The translations under genes were made by a program, and so were the position numbers. Under the pieces are notes generated by a model that worked only from the letters and a program-made list of their open reading frames with translations, made no database searches and was not told where the DNA came from. Source: Mycobacterium kansasii ATCC 12478 (lineage in GTDB: Bacteria; Actinomycetota; Actinomycetes; Mycobacteriales; Mycobacteriaceae). Taken from it: 64,000 nt of DNA. The DNA is taken from NCBI RefSeq assembly GCF_000157895.3, contig NC_022663.1:2666001-2730000 (forward strand), written 5' to 3'. The first letter of the stretch is position 1. Each line of letters opens with the position of its first letter. Positions 17,253 through 25,823 of the stretch are shown here, one piece after another.

Positions 17253-17882
17253 TCAATACCGCGCATACCGGGTCGCAAACACCTTCGCTTCGGCTGCGGC
17301 GGCCTCTTCCGGTGTCGCGACCCTCGTGGCTTTGGTCACGAATTCCATTAGGGCGGGCCGACTTTCCGGGTCCTGAAGGGGCGTTTCGGCCAAGGTGTCG
17401 AGCAGCAGCGTGTATTGGGCGGACCGGGCCCGTTGCCGCGCGAGGTGCGCGATGACCACGATCTCGTCGGCGAGTTCTTGCTCCCGCATGCTTGTCGCCC
17501 CCGTGGACAGCTCGACCCGATGGATTCTGCCACCCATATCGGTCGACACCGACACGGTCCCTTGCGGATTGGCCACCGACACCAGGCCGGACTCATGCTC
17601 TGCCGTCGTCTCGGCCAAGGGCGCAAGCGCCTCTGGATCGATATCGGCGATCTCGGCCTCGACCGGTGTTTCACCGGGAATGCCGCCGCCGGTGGAAACC
17701 CGGCGTTTCGGGCGGCCGTACAAATCCAGGGTGGACAGATCATCGAGGCAGTCATCGGTTGCGGACCAGCTCATCAGATCGTGGGTATGGCAGCCAGTCG
17801 GCTCTTGGCGCCTTGGGCGCCCGTACATATCCAGGGTGGTCAGATCATCGAGGTAGTCGTCGGTGCTGGGCCGCTCCATCAT
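17253..17882 (-). CDS. EspD-like protein
   Basis: A 209-residue protein whose C-terminal 125 residues track M. tuberculosis EspD (Rv3614c): GTVSVSTDMGGRIHRVELS, the QELADEIVVIAHLARQRARSAQY helix, and the ending PEEAAAAEAKVFATRY. EspD stabilises EspA/EspC and supports ESX-1 secretion. Its N-terminus is unusual: a DDYLDDLTTLDMYGRPRR unit is followed about 35 residues later by a second near-copy, DDCLDDLSTLDLYGRPKRR. I chose the ATG at 17882 because AAAGGA precedes it. It is the third gene of an espA-espC-espD-like operon, 72 bases after espC. Confidence 0.85.
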   Translation of the reverse strand: MMERPSTDDYLDDLTTLDMYGRPRRQEPTGCHTHDLMSWSATDDCLDDLSTLDLYGRPKRRVSTGGGIPGETPVEAEIADIDPEALAPLAETTAEHESGLVSVANPQGTVSVSTDMGGRIHRVELSTGATSMREQELADEIVVIAHLARQRARSAQYTLLLDTLAETPLQDPESRPALMEFVTKATRVATPEEAAAAEAKVFATRYARY

Positions 17883-17954
17883 CGGGTCCTTTCGGATTGC
17901 TAGTGGCGAGGTCGACAACATCGTTGACAACTGCCGCAAGGGAATTGAACGTGC

Positions 17955-18272
17955 TCAGCTGGAAAACTTGATCCTCTCGACAACCTTCGCCAAGACATCG
18001 TCGGCTTCGCTATAGGCCTTGGCTGCGATACGCAGATTCGAGGCAACCTCACCGGCAAGTGTGTACAGGCTGGTGCCCACGGAGTTGCGGATGGTCACCA
18101 GCGCTGTCAGTGTGGTATTGAACTTCGACGTATACGAACCGTGGGTTGTCTCAACATCTTCGCCGATGCCTGCGACCGCTTCCGTCGCGGACTGGACATA
18201 TGTTGCCGCTTGGTCTTGCGCGGTTGCGAGCACGCCAAGAAATTCCGGGTTGACGGCTAACGAATCGGACAC
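17955..18272 (-). CDS. EspC-like type VII secretion substrate
   Basis: A 105-residue helical-hairpin protein strongly resembling EspC (Rv3615c): NPEFLGVLA near the start, ETTHGSYTSKFNTTL in the middle, and SLYTLAGEVASNLRIAAKAYSEADDVL. The YSEAD sequence near residue 88 fits the YxxxD/E export signal of type VII substrates. The GTG at 18272 follows GAGGAGAA. It lies 80 bases after the espA-like gene, the order seen in the ESX-1-dependent espACD operon. Co-secretion with the EspA-like partner is inferred. Confidence 0.88.
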   Translation of the reverse strand: MSDSLAVNPEFLGVLATAQDQAATYVQSATEAVAGIGEDVETTHGSYTSKFNTTLTALVTIRNSVGTSLYTLAGEVASNLRIAAKAYSEADDVLAKVVERIKFSS

Positions 18273-18352
18273 GGCGAATTCTCCTCACGCTGAATAGTGA
18301 TGCTTCCGACTGCTTTCCGGCATCCGAGCCTGATGTTCGACGGCCGATCGCA

Positions 18353-19534
18353 TCAAAGGCTGCGCTGTTGAGTCGGTTTGGACCCGGCCGCACTGACGGG
18401 TGCACGTTCCGCACCGGCCGCACCCGCGGCCGCACCTTTCTGACCCTCGGCCTCCTTCGTAGAGCGGCGCACCAGGCCCGGAGGCATGCCGGCTTGCGGG
18501 CTCTGCGACGATTCGTCGGCCAGCTTGCCCAACGCACCCAGCTGACCGGTTGTCTGGCCGGATGCCGGCAAGCCGGTATAGCCGGCAAACCGAGTCAATA
18601 GCCCGGGCGAAATGGCCGAACCCGACGACGCGGCCACGTCGGACAATGCGGTCGAACCCGACAACGCACTCGAGCCCGGCAACGAGGTCAAGTCAGACAA
18701 CGCGGTCGAACCGGACAACGAAGTCAGGCCGGACACCGACATCAAGGAAGACAAGGAGGAAAAAGCAGACAAGTCCGACAGTGAAGACAAATCTGACAAG
18801 GACAGGTCGGACAAAGACAAATCGGATATTTCCGACTTCAACGCCGAGACAACCTCGCTGACTTCGGATTTCACTTCAGAGACAATCTGGCTCACCTCGG
18901 ATTCCACATCGGAGACCACATCGGAGACGAGGTCGGAAATTTCGGACTCCATGCCGGAGAGCAAGCCTTCCAACAGCGCAGCCAGGTCTTCGGTGAAGTC
19001 ACTCGGCAGTTGCACCAACAGCTCGACTATTTCTTCGATACGTTCGACTAGTTTTTCGGCGTTTTCAAACGTCGTGAGCAGTAATTCCAACAAGGCGATG
19101 CCGACAGCCGTCATGGCGACGGCAGAAACCGCGGCCTGGAAGACGTACGAGTCGGGTATGGTGACGATGGCGTTGTAAAGCGCTTTAGCATAGGGCTTGC
19201 AGTCCTCGAGGAAATTTATCCACTTCTTGAGAGTCTTACGCGCCTTTTCGACCGCCTCAGCCTGGTCCGAGACCAGTGTTCCGGTAATATAGTCGACGTC
19301 AGCCATAATCTGCTCGGCGTCCTGAAGAGTTTTGCTCTTCTCCGAATATTTTTCGGCCGCAGTGCCGACCCAGTTGTCACTCAAAACGGCCGACGCCTGC
19401 GTTTCGATTGCCTCGCGGAACGTCGAGGAACTGGTGTCGAATACCTCTCCGGTGACCGGGGTTCCGACACCAAGTGTCATATACAGGGACTCGATAAAAC
19501 TTATCGTGGAATTGAGGATGACAAGTGCACCCAT
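18353..19534 (-). CDS. EspA-like protein with SDL/SSL-rich central region
   Basis: A 393-residue EspA/EspE-type protein. The N-terminus matches EspA in layout: an ISFIESLYMTLGVGTP-like opening, a WxG turn in NWVGTAAEKY near residue 55, and a hydrophobic helix near 130-150. The tail (EGQKGAAAGAAGAERAPV) resembles the EspA ending. Between about 195 and 300 it has Ser/Asp/Leu-rich near-repeats (SEV/SEI, then many SLSDLS/SALSDL units), unlike the EspA I remember. The ATG at 19534 follows GAGGAC. It would be secreted together with the EspC-like protein. Confidence 0.82.
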   Translation of the reverse strand: MGALVILNSTISFIESLYMTLGVGTPVTGEVFDTSSSTFREAIETQASAVLSDNWVGTAAEKYSEKSKTLQDAEQIMADVDYITGTLVSDQAEAVEKARKTLKKWINFLEDCKPYAKALYNAIVTIPDSYVFQAAVSAVAMTAVGIALLELLLTTFENAEKLVERIEEIVELLVQLPSDFTEDLAALLEGLLSGMESEISDLVSDVVSDVESEVSQIVSEVKSEVSEVVSALKSEISDLSLSDLSLSDLSSLSDLSAFSSLSSLMSVSGLTSLSGSTALSDLTSLPGSSALSGSTALSDVAASSGSAISPGLLTRFAGYTGLPASGQTTGQLGALGKLADESSQSPQAGMPPGLVRRSTKEAEGQKGAAAGAAGAERAPVSAAGSKPTQQRSL

Positions 19535-19915
19535 TTTATGTCCTCACACACCTTGATCCGACGGGGTGAGCATTGAAGGCGGGGGCGCCGTTGGCCCCTG
19601 ACTGCGATCGACGCATGCGGCAACACTCCGTAACACTGCAGACGAACCCGTTCACAATCACACGCCGCCGGGGCGCCCTGCGGCAATCGAACGGCAGTGG
19701 GGAATCACCATGGTGTCGAACCGGTTTGGCGCTACGGGCCGACGGGCTGTGGCGACTCCTACCCGACACAAAGGCTACAGTTACCCACGACGTTAGTCAA
19801 GTCTGGTTGACATTAATCGTGGGTCGCGTCGCCGGCCGAATGCCGCCACGGCTGTCCGGCCATCGGCACGGAATCGGTTTCAGGCCGGCATCACCGCTGC
19901 CCAGCGCGGAAGGGC
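19535..19915. other. long upstream region of the espA-like operon
   Basis: About 380 bases between the espA-like start and the hsaB stop with no credible gene. M. tuberculosis espA also has a long regulated upstream region (EspR, MprA, PhoP/Lsr2). A comparatively AT-rich patch, GTTGACATTAATCG at about 19807-19820, is present, but I cannot assign a promoter or an EspR site with confidence. Confidence 0.4.
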
Positions 19916-20479
19916 CTAGAGCCAGGTGTCCTGGGTGGTAGTGGTGAGGAACGCTTCGAGGTCGTCTCGCCACTGCGCCGGCGTGGTCTTGTCCGGCTCG
20001 ATGCCGGTGTAGTCCCCGCGGTAGAACAGCAGTGGCCGCGGCTTGATCTTAGGGACTTCCGACAGGGAATTGACCGCGCCGAACACGACGAAGTGATCCC
20101 CACCGTCATGTACCGAGGCAACCGTGCAGTCGATGTAAGCCAGCGACCCGTCGATGATCGGCGACCCGAGTTCGGAGAGATGCCAGTCGATCCCGGCGAA
20201 TTTGTCGGGTTCCTTCGAGCCGAATCGCGCCGATACGTGCTTTTGCTTCTCGGTCAGCACGTTGACACAGAACCGGCCGGTTGCCTCGATGGCCTTCCAG
20301 GACCGCGACACCTTGGTGGGGCAGAACAACACCAGCGGCGGCTCCAAGGACAATGCCGCAAATGACTGACAGGCGAAACCGACCGGCACGGCGTCGTGCA
20401 TGGTGGTGATCACCGTTATTCCGGTGCAGAACTGACCCAGCACGCTGCGGAACGTGCGTGGGTCGATCTGAGCCGACAT
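19916..20479 (-). CDS. hsaB: flavin reductase HsaB
   Basis: A 187-residue flavin reductase of the HpaC/NtaB type, the same length as Rv3567c, with GQFCTGITVITT and CQSFAALSLEPPLVLFCP near the start and GVDHF-like GGDHFVVFGAV later. It supplies reduced flavin to the HsaA monooxygenase in cholesterol ring cleavage. Its ATG at 20479 comes two bases after the hsaC stop. It ends the hsaADCB operon, because nat, which follows in M. tuberculosis, has been moved away. Confidence 0.93.
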   Translation of the reverse strand: MSAQIDPRTFRSVLGQFCTGITVITTMHDAVPVGFACQSFAALSLEPPLVLFCPTKVSRSWKAIEATGRFCVNVLTEKQKHVSARFGSKEPDKFAGIDWHLSELGSPIIDGSLAYIDCTVASVHDGGDHFVVFGAVNSLSEVPKIKPRPLLFYRGDYTGIEPDKTTPAQWRDDLEAFLTTTTQDTWL

Positions 20480-20481
20480 GG

Positions 20482-21384
20482 CTAGCCTCGAGCGCCTACC
20501 GTGAAGTCGTGCCCCCACAAACTGACCGCGGTGCTCTCCCGGGCGATCCAATTTTCGTCGTCGACTTGCCTTCCCTCGCAACCGAATTCGACGTCGAAAC
20601 CGCCGGGGGTCTTCATATAGAACGACAGCATCAGGTCGTTGACATGCCGGCCCAACGTCGCCGACATGGGCACCTTGCGGCGCAGCGCCCGGTCCAGGCA
20701 CAGGCCCACGTCGTCGGAGTTCTCGACCTCGACCATCAGGTGCACGATGCCAGACGGTGTCGGCAACGGAAGAAAGGCCAACGAATGATGGCGGGGATTG
20801 CAGCCGAAGAAGCGCAGCCAGGCCGGCGGTCCCTCGGCGGGCCGGCCGACCACCTGCGGCGGCAGCCGCATCGAGTCACGCAGCTTGAAGCCGAGCACGT
20901 CGCGGTAGAAGTGCAGCGCCTCGGCGTCGTCACGAGTCGTCAGCACCACGTGACCCAACCCCTGCTCGCCGGTGACGAACTTGTGCCCGTACGGACTGAC
21001 GACCCGGCGATGTTCAAGCGCGGCGCCGTGGAAGACGGCCAGCGGGTTACCCGACGGATCGGAGAACAGGATCATCTCGTCCACGCGCCGATCCGCCAGT
21101 TGGGCGGCGGTCGCTTCCTTGTACGGCGTGCCCTCCACGTCGAGCCGATCGCGGATCTCCTGCAGCCCTGCGGCATTCGCGCATTCCCAACCGGCCTCGT
21201 CCAACCGGTCCCGCTCACCCGGCACGATCACCAACCGGGCGGGAAAGTCGTCCATCCGCAGATACAGCGCCCCCTCGACACTGCCCTTGCCTTCGACCAT
21301 GCCAAGCACTTTGAGACCGTACTCGCGCCAGGCGGCCATGTCGGTGGCCTCGATGCGCAGATAGCCCAGCGACCGAATGCTCAC
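20482..21384 (-). CDS. hsaC: extradiol dioxygenase HsaC
   Basis: A type I extradiol dioxygenase of 300 residues. Its Fe(II) ligand regions are visible as GLGHVVLTTR, RHHSLAF and FDVEFGCEG. HsaC cleaves the catechol 3,4-DHSA (meta-cleavage). The GTG at 21384 overlaps the hsaD stop by four bases (GTGA) and gives the family start MSIRSLGYLRIEATD. The frame runs on upstream into hsaD without homology. Operon hsaA-hsaD-hsaC-hsaB. Confidence 0.94.
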   Translation of the reverse strand: MSIRSLGYLRIEATDMAAWREYGLKVLGMVEGKGSVEGALYLRMDDFPARLVIVPGERDRLDEAGWECANAAGLQEIRDRLDVEGTPYKEATAAQLADRRVDEMILFSDPSGNPLAVFHGAALEHRRVVSPYGHKFVTGEQGLGHVVLTTRDDAEALHFYRDVLGFKLRDSMRLPPQVVGRPAEGPPAWLRFFGCNPRHHSLAFLPLPTPSGIVHLMVEVENSDDVGLCLDRALRRKVPMSATLGRHVNDLMLSFYMKTPGGFDVEFGCEGRQVDDENWIARESTAVSLWGHDFTVGARG

Positions 21385-22259
21385 TTGGCACCTCCCAGGA
21401 AATCGATCGTCAGCTTGTTGAACTCGTCGAACTTCTCCACCTGAGCCCAATGTCCACACTGCCCGAACACATGCAGCTGCGCACGGGGAATGGTCTTCAG
21501 CGCGACCAGCGCACCGTCGAGCGGGTTGACCCGATCCTCGCGGCCCCAGATCAGCAGCACCGGCTGACGCAGCCGATACACCTCGCGCCACATCATGCCG
21601 AGCTCGAAGTCGGACCCGGAGAACGACTTTCCCATCGCCCGCGTAGCCGCCAACGACTCCGGCGTGCTGGCCAGTTCGAAACGCTGATCCACCAGCTCGG
21701 GAGTGATCAGCTTCTGGTCGTAGACCATGACCCGCAGGAACGCCTCGAGGTTTTCCCGGGTGGGTTGGACCGAGAACTTCCCCAGCCGCTTCACCCCTTC
21801 GGTCGGGTCGGGGGCGAACAGGTTGATGCTCAGCCCCCCCGGGCCCATGAGCACCAGGCGTCCGGCGCGGTCGGGGAAGTCCAGCGCGAACCGCACCGCG
21901 GTGCCGCCGCCCAGCGAATTACCTACCAGCGGAACCCGACCCAGCCCCAGCTGGTCGAAGAGCCCCTTGAGAGCGGTGGCGGCATAGCGGTTGAACTGCC
22001 CGTGCTCGGCCCGCTTGTCGGAGTGGCCGTATCCGGGCTGGTCGACGGCCAGCACGTGGAAATGCTTGGCCAGCACCGCGATATTGCGGGCGAAGTTGGT
22101 CCAGCTGGACGCGCCCGGCCCGCCGCCGTGCAGCAGCACCACCGTCTGGTCGTTGCCGACACCGGCCTCGTGGTAGTGCAGTTTCAGCGGTCCGTCGACG
22201 TCGACTTCGGCGAAGCGCGACGTGGATTCGAAGGTGACTTCCTGCGTCGTCGCCGTCAT
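21381..22259 (-). CDS. hsaD: meta-cleavage product hydrolase HsaD
   Basis: An alpha/beta hydrolase of 292 residues with the oxyanion-region motif LLHGGGPGASSW, the nucleophile elbow GNSLGGG and the late histidine region GQCGHWAQVEKFDEF. HsaD hydrolyses the C-C bond of the ring-cleavage product DSHA to give HIP and a hexadienoate. Its ATG overlaps the hsaA stop by one base, and its stop overlaps the hsaC GTG, so the operon is translationally tight. Confidence 0.94.
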   Translation of the reverse strand: MTATTQEVTFESTSRFAEVDVDGPLKLHYHEAGVGNDQTVVLLHGGGPGASSWTNFARNIAVLAKHFHVLAVDQPGYGHSDKRAEHGQFNRYAATALKGLFDQLGLGRVPLVGNSLGGGTAVRFALDFPDRAGRLVLMGPGGLSINLFAPDPTEGVKRLGKFSVQPTRENLEAFLRVMVYDQKLITPELVDQRFELASTPESLAATRAMGKSFSGSDFELGMMWREVYRLRQPVLLIWGREDRVNPLDGALVALKTIPRAQLHVFGQCGHWAQVEKFDEFNKLTIDFLGGAK

Positions 22260-23443
22260 CAGACCATGGTGTCGCCGGGCGGCAACCCGAACTCGTGGTT
22301 CCCGAAGATCACGTACGCCCGCTCCGGATCGTTGGCCGCATGCACCCGGCCGGCGTGCGCGTCACGCCAAAAGCGTTGAATCGGAGCCTCGTTGGACAGC
22401 GCAGTGGCGCCGGACGCCTCGAACAGCCGGTCGATCGAGGCGATCGACCGCCCGGTGGCACGCACCTGGTCACGGCGGGCCCGGGCCCGCAGCTCGAACG
22501 GGATCTCCTTGCCGGCGGACAACAACGCGAATTCGTCACCGACGTTGCCGATCAGCTGGCGCCAGGCGGCGTCGATGTCGCTGGCCGCCTCCGCGATGCG
22601 GACCTTGGCGAACGGGTCGTCCTTGGCCTTCTCCCCGGCGAATGCCGCCCGCACCCGCTTGCCCTGGTGTTCCACGTGCGCCGCGTAGGCACCGTAGGCC
22701 ATGCCCACAATGGGCGCCGATATTGTGGTGGGATGCATTGTGCCCCAAGGCATTTTGTAGACGGCGGCGGTGTTGGTCTGCAGGCCGCCGGCGGTGTGGT
22801 CGTTCATCGCCTTGTAGGACAGGAATCGGTGCCGCGGCACGAACACGTCCTTGACCACCAGGGTGTTGCTGCCGGTGCCCTTCAGGCCGACCACGTACCA
22901 CACGTCGTTGATCTCGTATTCGGTGCGCGGGATCAAGAAGCTGCCGAAATCGACCGGCCGGCCGTCCTTGATCACCGGGCCGCCGACGAATGTCCAGGTG
23001 GCGTGATCGCAGCCCGACGACCAGTTCCATGACCCGTTGACCAGGTAGCCGCCGTCGACCACGACACCGGCGCCCATCGGGGCGTACGACGACGAGATCC
23101 GCACGCTGGGGTCTTCGCCCCAGACCTCTTCCTGGGCCCGTTGGTCGAACTGCGCCAGATGCCAGTTGTGCACGCCGATGATCGAACTCACCCAGCCGGT
23201 GGAACCGCAGGCGCTGGCCAGTCGGCGGGTGGCCTCGAAGAACAACGTGGGATCGCACTGCAGTCCTCCCCACTGCTGCGGCTGCAGGAGGGTGAAGAAA
23301 CCGGCTTCCTCGAGTGCCTTGACAGTCTCGTCGGGCAACCGCCGCAGGTCTTCGGTCGCCTGAGCGCGCTCCCGGATCTGCGGAAGCAGATCATCGATGG
23401 CAGCCAATACCGCCTGCGCATCACGCTGTTGAATGGACGTCAC
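22259..23443 (-). CDS. hsaA: flavin-dependent monooxygenase HsaA
   Basis: The 394-residue oxygenase component of the HsaAB two-component monooxygenase, acyl-CoA-dehydrogenase-like fold, same length as Rv3570c. It shows STGWVSSIIGVHNWHL near residue 75 and GTGSNTLVVKDVFVP near 190. With HsaB it hydroxylates 3-HSA to the catechol 3,4-DHSA. It is the first gene of the operon and is read away from a KstR box; the region upstream also holds the kshB promoter. Confidence 0.94.
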   Translation of the reverse strand: MTSIQQRDAQAVLAAIDDLLPQIRERAQATEDLRRLPDETVKALEEAGFFTLLQPQQWGGLQCDPTLFFEATRRLASACGSTGWVSSIIGVHNWHLAQFDQRAQEEVWGEDPSVRISSSYAPMGAGVVVDGGYLVNGSWNWSSGCDHATWTFVGGPVIKDGRPVDFGSFLIPRTEYEINDVWYVVGLKGTGSNTLVVKDVFVPRHRFLSYKAMNDHTAGGLQTNTAAVYKMPWGTMHPTTISAPIVGMAYGAYAAHVEHQGKRVRAAFAGEKAKDDPFAKVRIAEAASDIDAAWRQLIGNVGDEFALLSAGKEIPFELRARARRDQVRATGRSIASIDRLFEASGATALSNEAPIQRFWRDAHAGRVHAANDPERAYVIFGNHEFGLPPGDTMV

Positions 23444-23503
23444 TTACGTTTGCCTCCTGGGAGTGCGGCCTGTTCGACGACCGGAGTGGACTTAGAAAAA
23501 GAC

Positions 23504-23517
23504 TAGAACACGTTCCG
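23504..23517. promoter_or_regulatory. KstR operator (hsaA side)
   Basis: TAGAACACGTTCCG fits the KstR palindrome (TnnAACnnGTTnnA type), with the right arm off by the last two bases. It lies 61 bases upstream of the hsaA ATG. KstR represses cholesterol genes until 3-oxo-cholestenoyl-CoA-type ligands bind. Confidence 0.85.
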
Positions 23518-23571
23518 ATTTGTGTCGAGCAGGGTATTCCTGCGGCTGGTAGCGGTGCGAATCCAGTTTTC

Positions 23572-23585
23572 TATAACATGTTCTA
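23572..23585. promoter_or_regulatory. KstR operator (kshB side)
   Basis: TATAACATGTTCTA matches the KstR motif, 38 bases before the chosen kshB start. Two boxes 54 bases apart in one divergent region suggest separate control of the hsa operon and kshB. Confidence 0.88.
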
Positions 23586-23622
23586 GTTGAGACACACAGA
23601 GAGGTTACAGAGAGGCAGGGTA

Positions 23623-24708
23623 TTGACCGAGGCAATCCCTGACGAACCACTCGGCAGCCACGTCCTGGAACTGCAGCTCGCCGAGGTCGTCGTCGAAACC
23701 GACGACGCACGCTCGCTGGTGTTCGCGGTGCCGGACGGGCCGGACGATCCGCAGATCCCGGCCGAGCGGCTGCGCTACGCACCCGGCCAGTTCCTGACGC
23801 TGCGCGTTCCCAGCGACCGCACCGGCTCGGTGGCCCGCTGCTACTCGTTATGCAGCTCGCCGTTCACCGACGACGCGCTCACCGTCACGGTCAAGCGAAC
23901 GGCTGACGGATACGCGTCGAACTGGCTGTGCGACCACGCGCACCCCGGCATGCGGATTCACGTGTTGGCGCCGTCAGGCACCTTCGTGCCCAAGACGCTC
24001 GACGACGATTTTCTGCTGTTGGCAGCCGGCAGCGGGATCACGCCGATCATGTCGATCTGCAAGTCGGCGCTGGCGCAAGGCTGCGGACAGGTGACACTGG
24101 TCTACGCCAACCGCGACGACCGCTCGGTCATCTTCGGTGACGCGCTGCGCGAGCTGACCGCCAAGTATCCCGACCGCCTCACCGTCGTGCACTGGCTGGA
24201 GTCGCTGCAAGGGCTGCCGAGCGCCACCGCGCTGGCGAACCTGGCCGCCCCCTGTACCGAACGGCAGGTCTTCATCTGCGGACCGGGCCCGTTCATGGAC
24301 GCCGCGCGCGAGGCCCTGGTGACACTGAAAGTTCCTGCCCCACAGGTGCATATCGAAGTGTTCAAATCGCTGGATTCCGATCCGTTCGCGGCGGTGAAAC
24401 TAGCGGATGTCGGCGGCGACGACACTGCGCCGCCGGCAACCGCGGTGGTGGAACTCGACGGTGAAACCCACACGGTGTCCTGGCCGCGCAACGCCAAGCT
24501 GCTCGACGTGCTCCTGGCCGCCGGTCTCGACGCGCCGTTCTCCTGCCGCGAGGGCCACTGCGGCGCCTGCGCCTGCACACTGCGCGGCGGCAAAGTCAGC
24601 ATGGAAGTCAACGACGTGCTGGAGCAGCAGGACCTCGACGACGGGCTGATTTTGGCCTGTCAATCTCATCCGGAATCTGATTCGGTAGAAGTGACCTACG
24701 ACGAATAG
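23623..24708 (+). CDS. kshB: KshB, reductase of 3-ketosteroid 9-alpha-hydroxylase
   Basis: A 361-residue FNR-type reductase with a flavin motif RCYSLCSSP, a nicotinamide site GSGITPIMSI and CGPGPFMDAA, and a C-terminal plant-type [2Fe-2S] domain (CREGHCGACAC, then LACQS). KshB passes electrons to the KshA oxygenase, opening ring B. The TTG at 23623 gives the family start TEAIPDEPLG and follows GAGAGGCAGGG; an ATG at 23587 would overlap the KstR box region. Confidence 0.92.
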   Translation: MTEAIPDEPLGSHVLELQLAEVVVETDDARSLVFAVPDGPDDPQIPAERLRYAPGQFLTLRVPSDRTGSVARCYSLCSSPFTDDALTVTVKRTADGYASNWLCDHAHPGMRIHVLAPSGTFVPKTLDDDFLLLAAGSGITPIMSICKSALAQGCGQVTLVYANRDDRSVIFGDALRELTAKYPDRLTVVHWLESLQGLPSATALANLAAPCTERQVFICGPGPFMDAAREALVTLKVPAPQVHIEVFKSLDSDPFAAVKLADVGGDDTAPPATAVVELDGETHTVSWPRNAKLLDVLLAAGLDAPFSCREGHCGACACTLRGGKVSMEVNDVLEQQDLDDGLILACQSHPESDSVEVTYDE

Positions 24709-24747
24709 TCGCGGGGGCTAGGTTTCATCCGGGCGGAAGGATGCGAG

Positions 24748-25290
24748 ATGAAGCGGCTACTGCCGGGCGCTCCGATAGTCGCGGCGATCACCGGGGTGCT
24801 ACTCGCCGTCGCGCCCGCCCCGCAATCGCAGGCGGCCAGCAACACGGCCACCACGTTGTTCCCGGTCGATGACACGACTCAGCTCGAGACACATACCTTT
24901 GTGAATTGCCACCCGAACGGCAGCTGCGACTTCGTCGCCGGCGCCGACTTACGCACACCCGACGGCGTGACCGGGTTCCCCCCCGATCTGTGGGCCCGCC
25001 AAACCACCGAGATCCGGCCGACGAACCGGCTGACCTACCTCGACGCCCACGCCACCGGCCAGTTCGAGCGGGTGATGAAGGCGGGCGGCTCGGACGTGAT
25101 CACGACCGTCTACTTCGGCGAAGGCCCGCCGGACAAGTATCAGACGACCGGCGTCATCGACTCGACCAGTTGGTCGACCGGCCAGCCAAGTACCAACGCG
25201 GGCGTCATCGTGTGCACGCACATCCAGGTCGTCTACTCCGGAGTCAACCTCACCTCGCCCAGCACCTGCGCGCAGACGAATTTCTCGTAG
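24748..25290 (+). CDS. secreted hypothetical protein (Rv3572-like)
   Basis: A 180-residue protein with an N-terminal signal peptide (basic MKR, hydrophobic stretch, Ala-rich cleavage region SQAAS). The mature part contains two pairs of cysteines, in FVNCHPNGSCDF and CTH...TCAQ, which could form disulfides outside the membrane. It corresponds to Rv3572 in position, length and sequence as I recall it. Function is unknown; its place behind kshB suggests possible co-expression with cholesterol genes. Confidence 0.82.
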   Translation: MKRLLPGAPIVAAITGVLLAVAPAPQSQAASNTATTLFPVDDTTQLETHTFVNCHPNGSCDFVAGADLRTPDGVTGFPPDLWARQTTEIRPTNRLTYLDAHATGQFERVMKAGGSDVITTVYFGEGPPDKYQTTGVIDSTSWSTGQPSTNAGVIVCTHIQVVYSGVNLTSPSTCAQTNFS

Positions 25291-25509
25291 CGCTGTTGCC
25301 GGCCGCCGCAACGCATGAGGAGCAGTGGCGCGGCGTCGGGTTTCATCCTGCGCTGAGCGCGACGAAATCGCGGTCGGCAGCACCCTGGGCGCAGACTGGA
25401 CGCTCTGATTGCAGACTCGTGCGTCATGTGCCCGTGAATGATGAGCGGGCCGTCGGATCGCTATGAGCAGCCGCGGCCCGGGGACTTATCACGGCGTCGT
25501 CCGAGGCTT

Positions 25510-25664
25510 GCCGAACAACCACGCGTTTCCGCCATTGCCGGCGTTGCCGCCGGCGCCGAACAACTTCCGGTGGCGGCGGCGGCGTAGGTGGCGGCGGCCG
25601 ACGCCTGAGCGCTTAGCGTCTGATACGCCTGCGCATGCCCAGCAAACACGGCCGCCACCGCGCG
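25510..25664 (-). pseudogene. PE_PGRS remnant (frameshifted)
   Basis: One minus-strand frame (25572-25664) encodes AVAAVFAGHAQAYQTLSAQA followed by Ala-rich sequence, the middle of a PE domain. A second frame (25510-25563) continues with LFGAGGNAGNGGNAWLFG, PGRS-type repeats. The start of the PE domain and most of the PGRS part are missing. It is therefore a short dead fragment of a PE_PGRS gene. Confidence 0.65.
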
Positions 25665-25823
25665 CCGAGACGTCGTCAGCAACAGTTAATTCCGCGAAAC
25701 ATACCCGGTATTGATGTTGCGAACTATGTTGCGTCACTTCACTATTGAACTACCGGCGCGCGGCGGAAAGTGTAGTCCCGCGGCGCGGCCTATATGCTCA
25801 AGCACGGCGCGAAAACCACCCAT

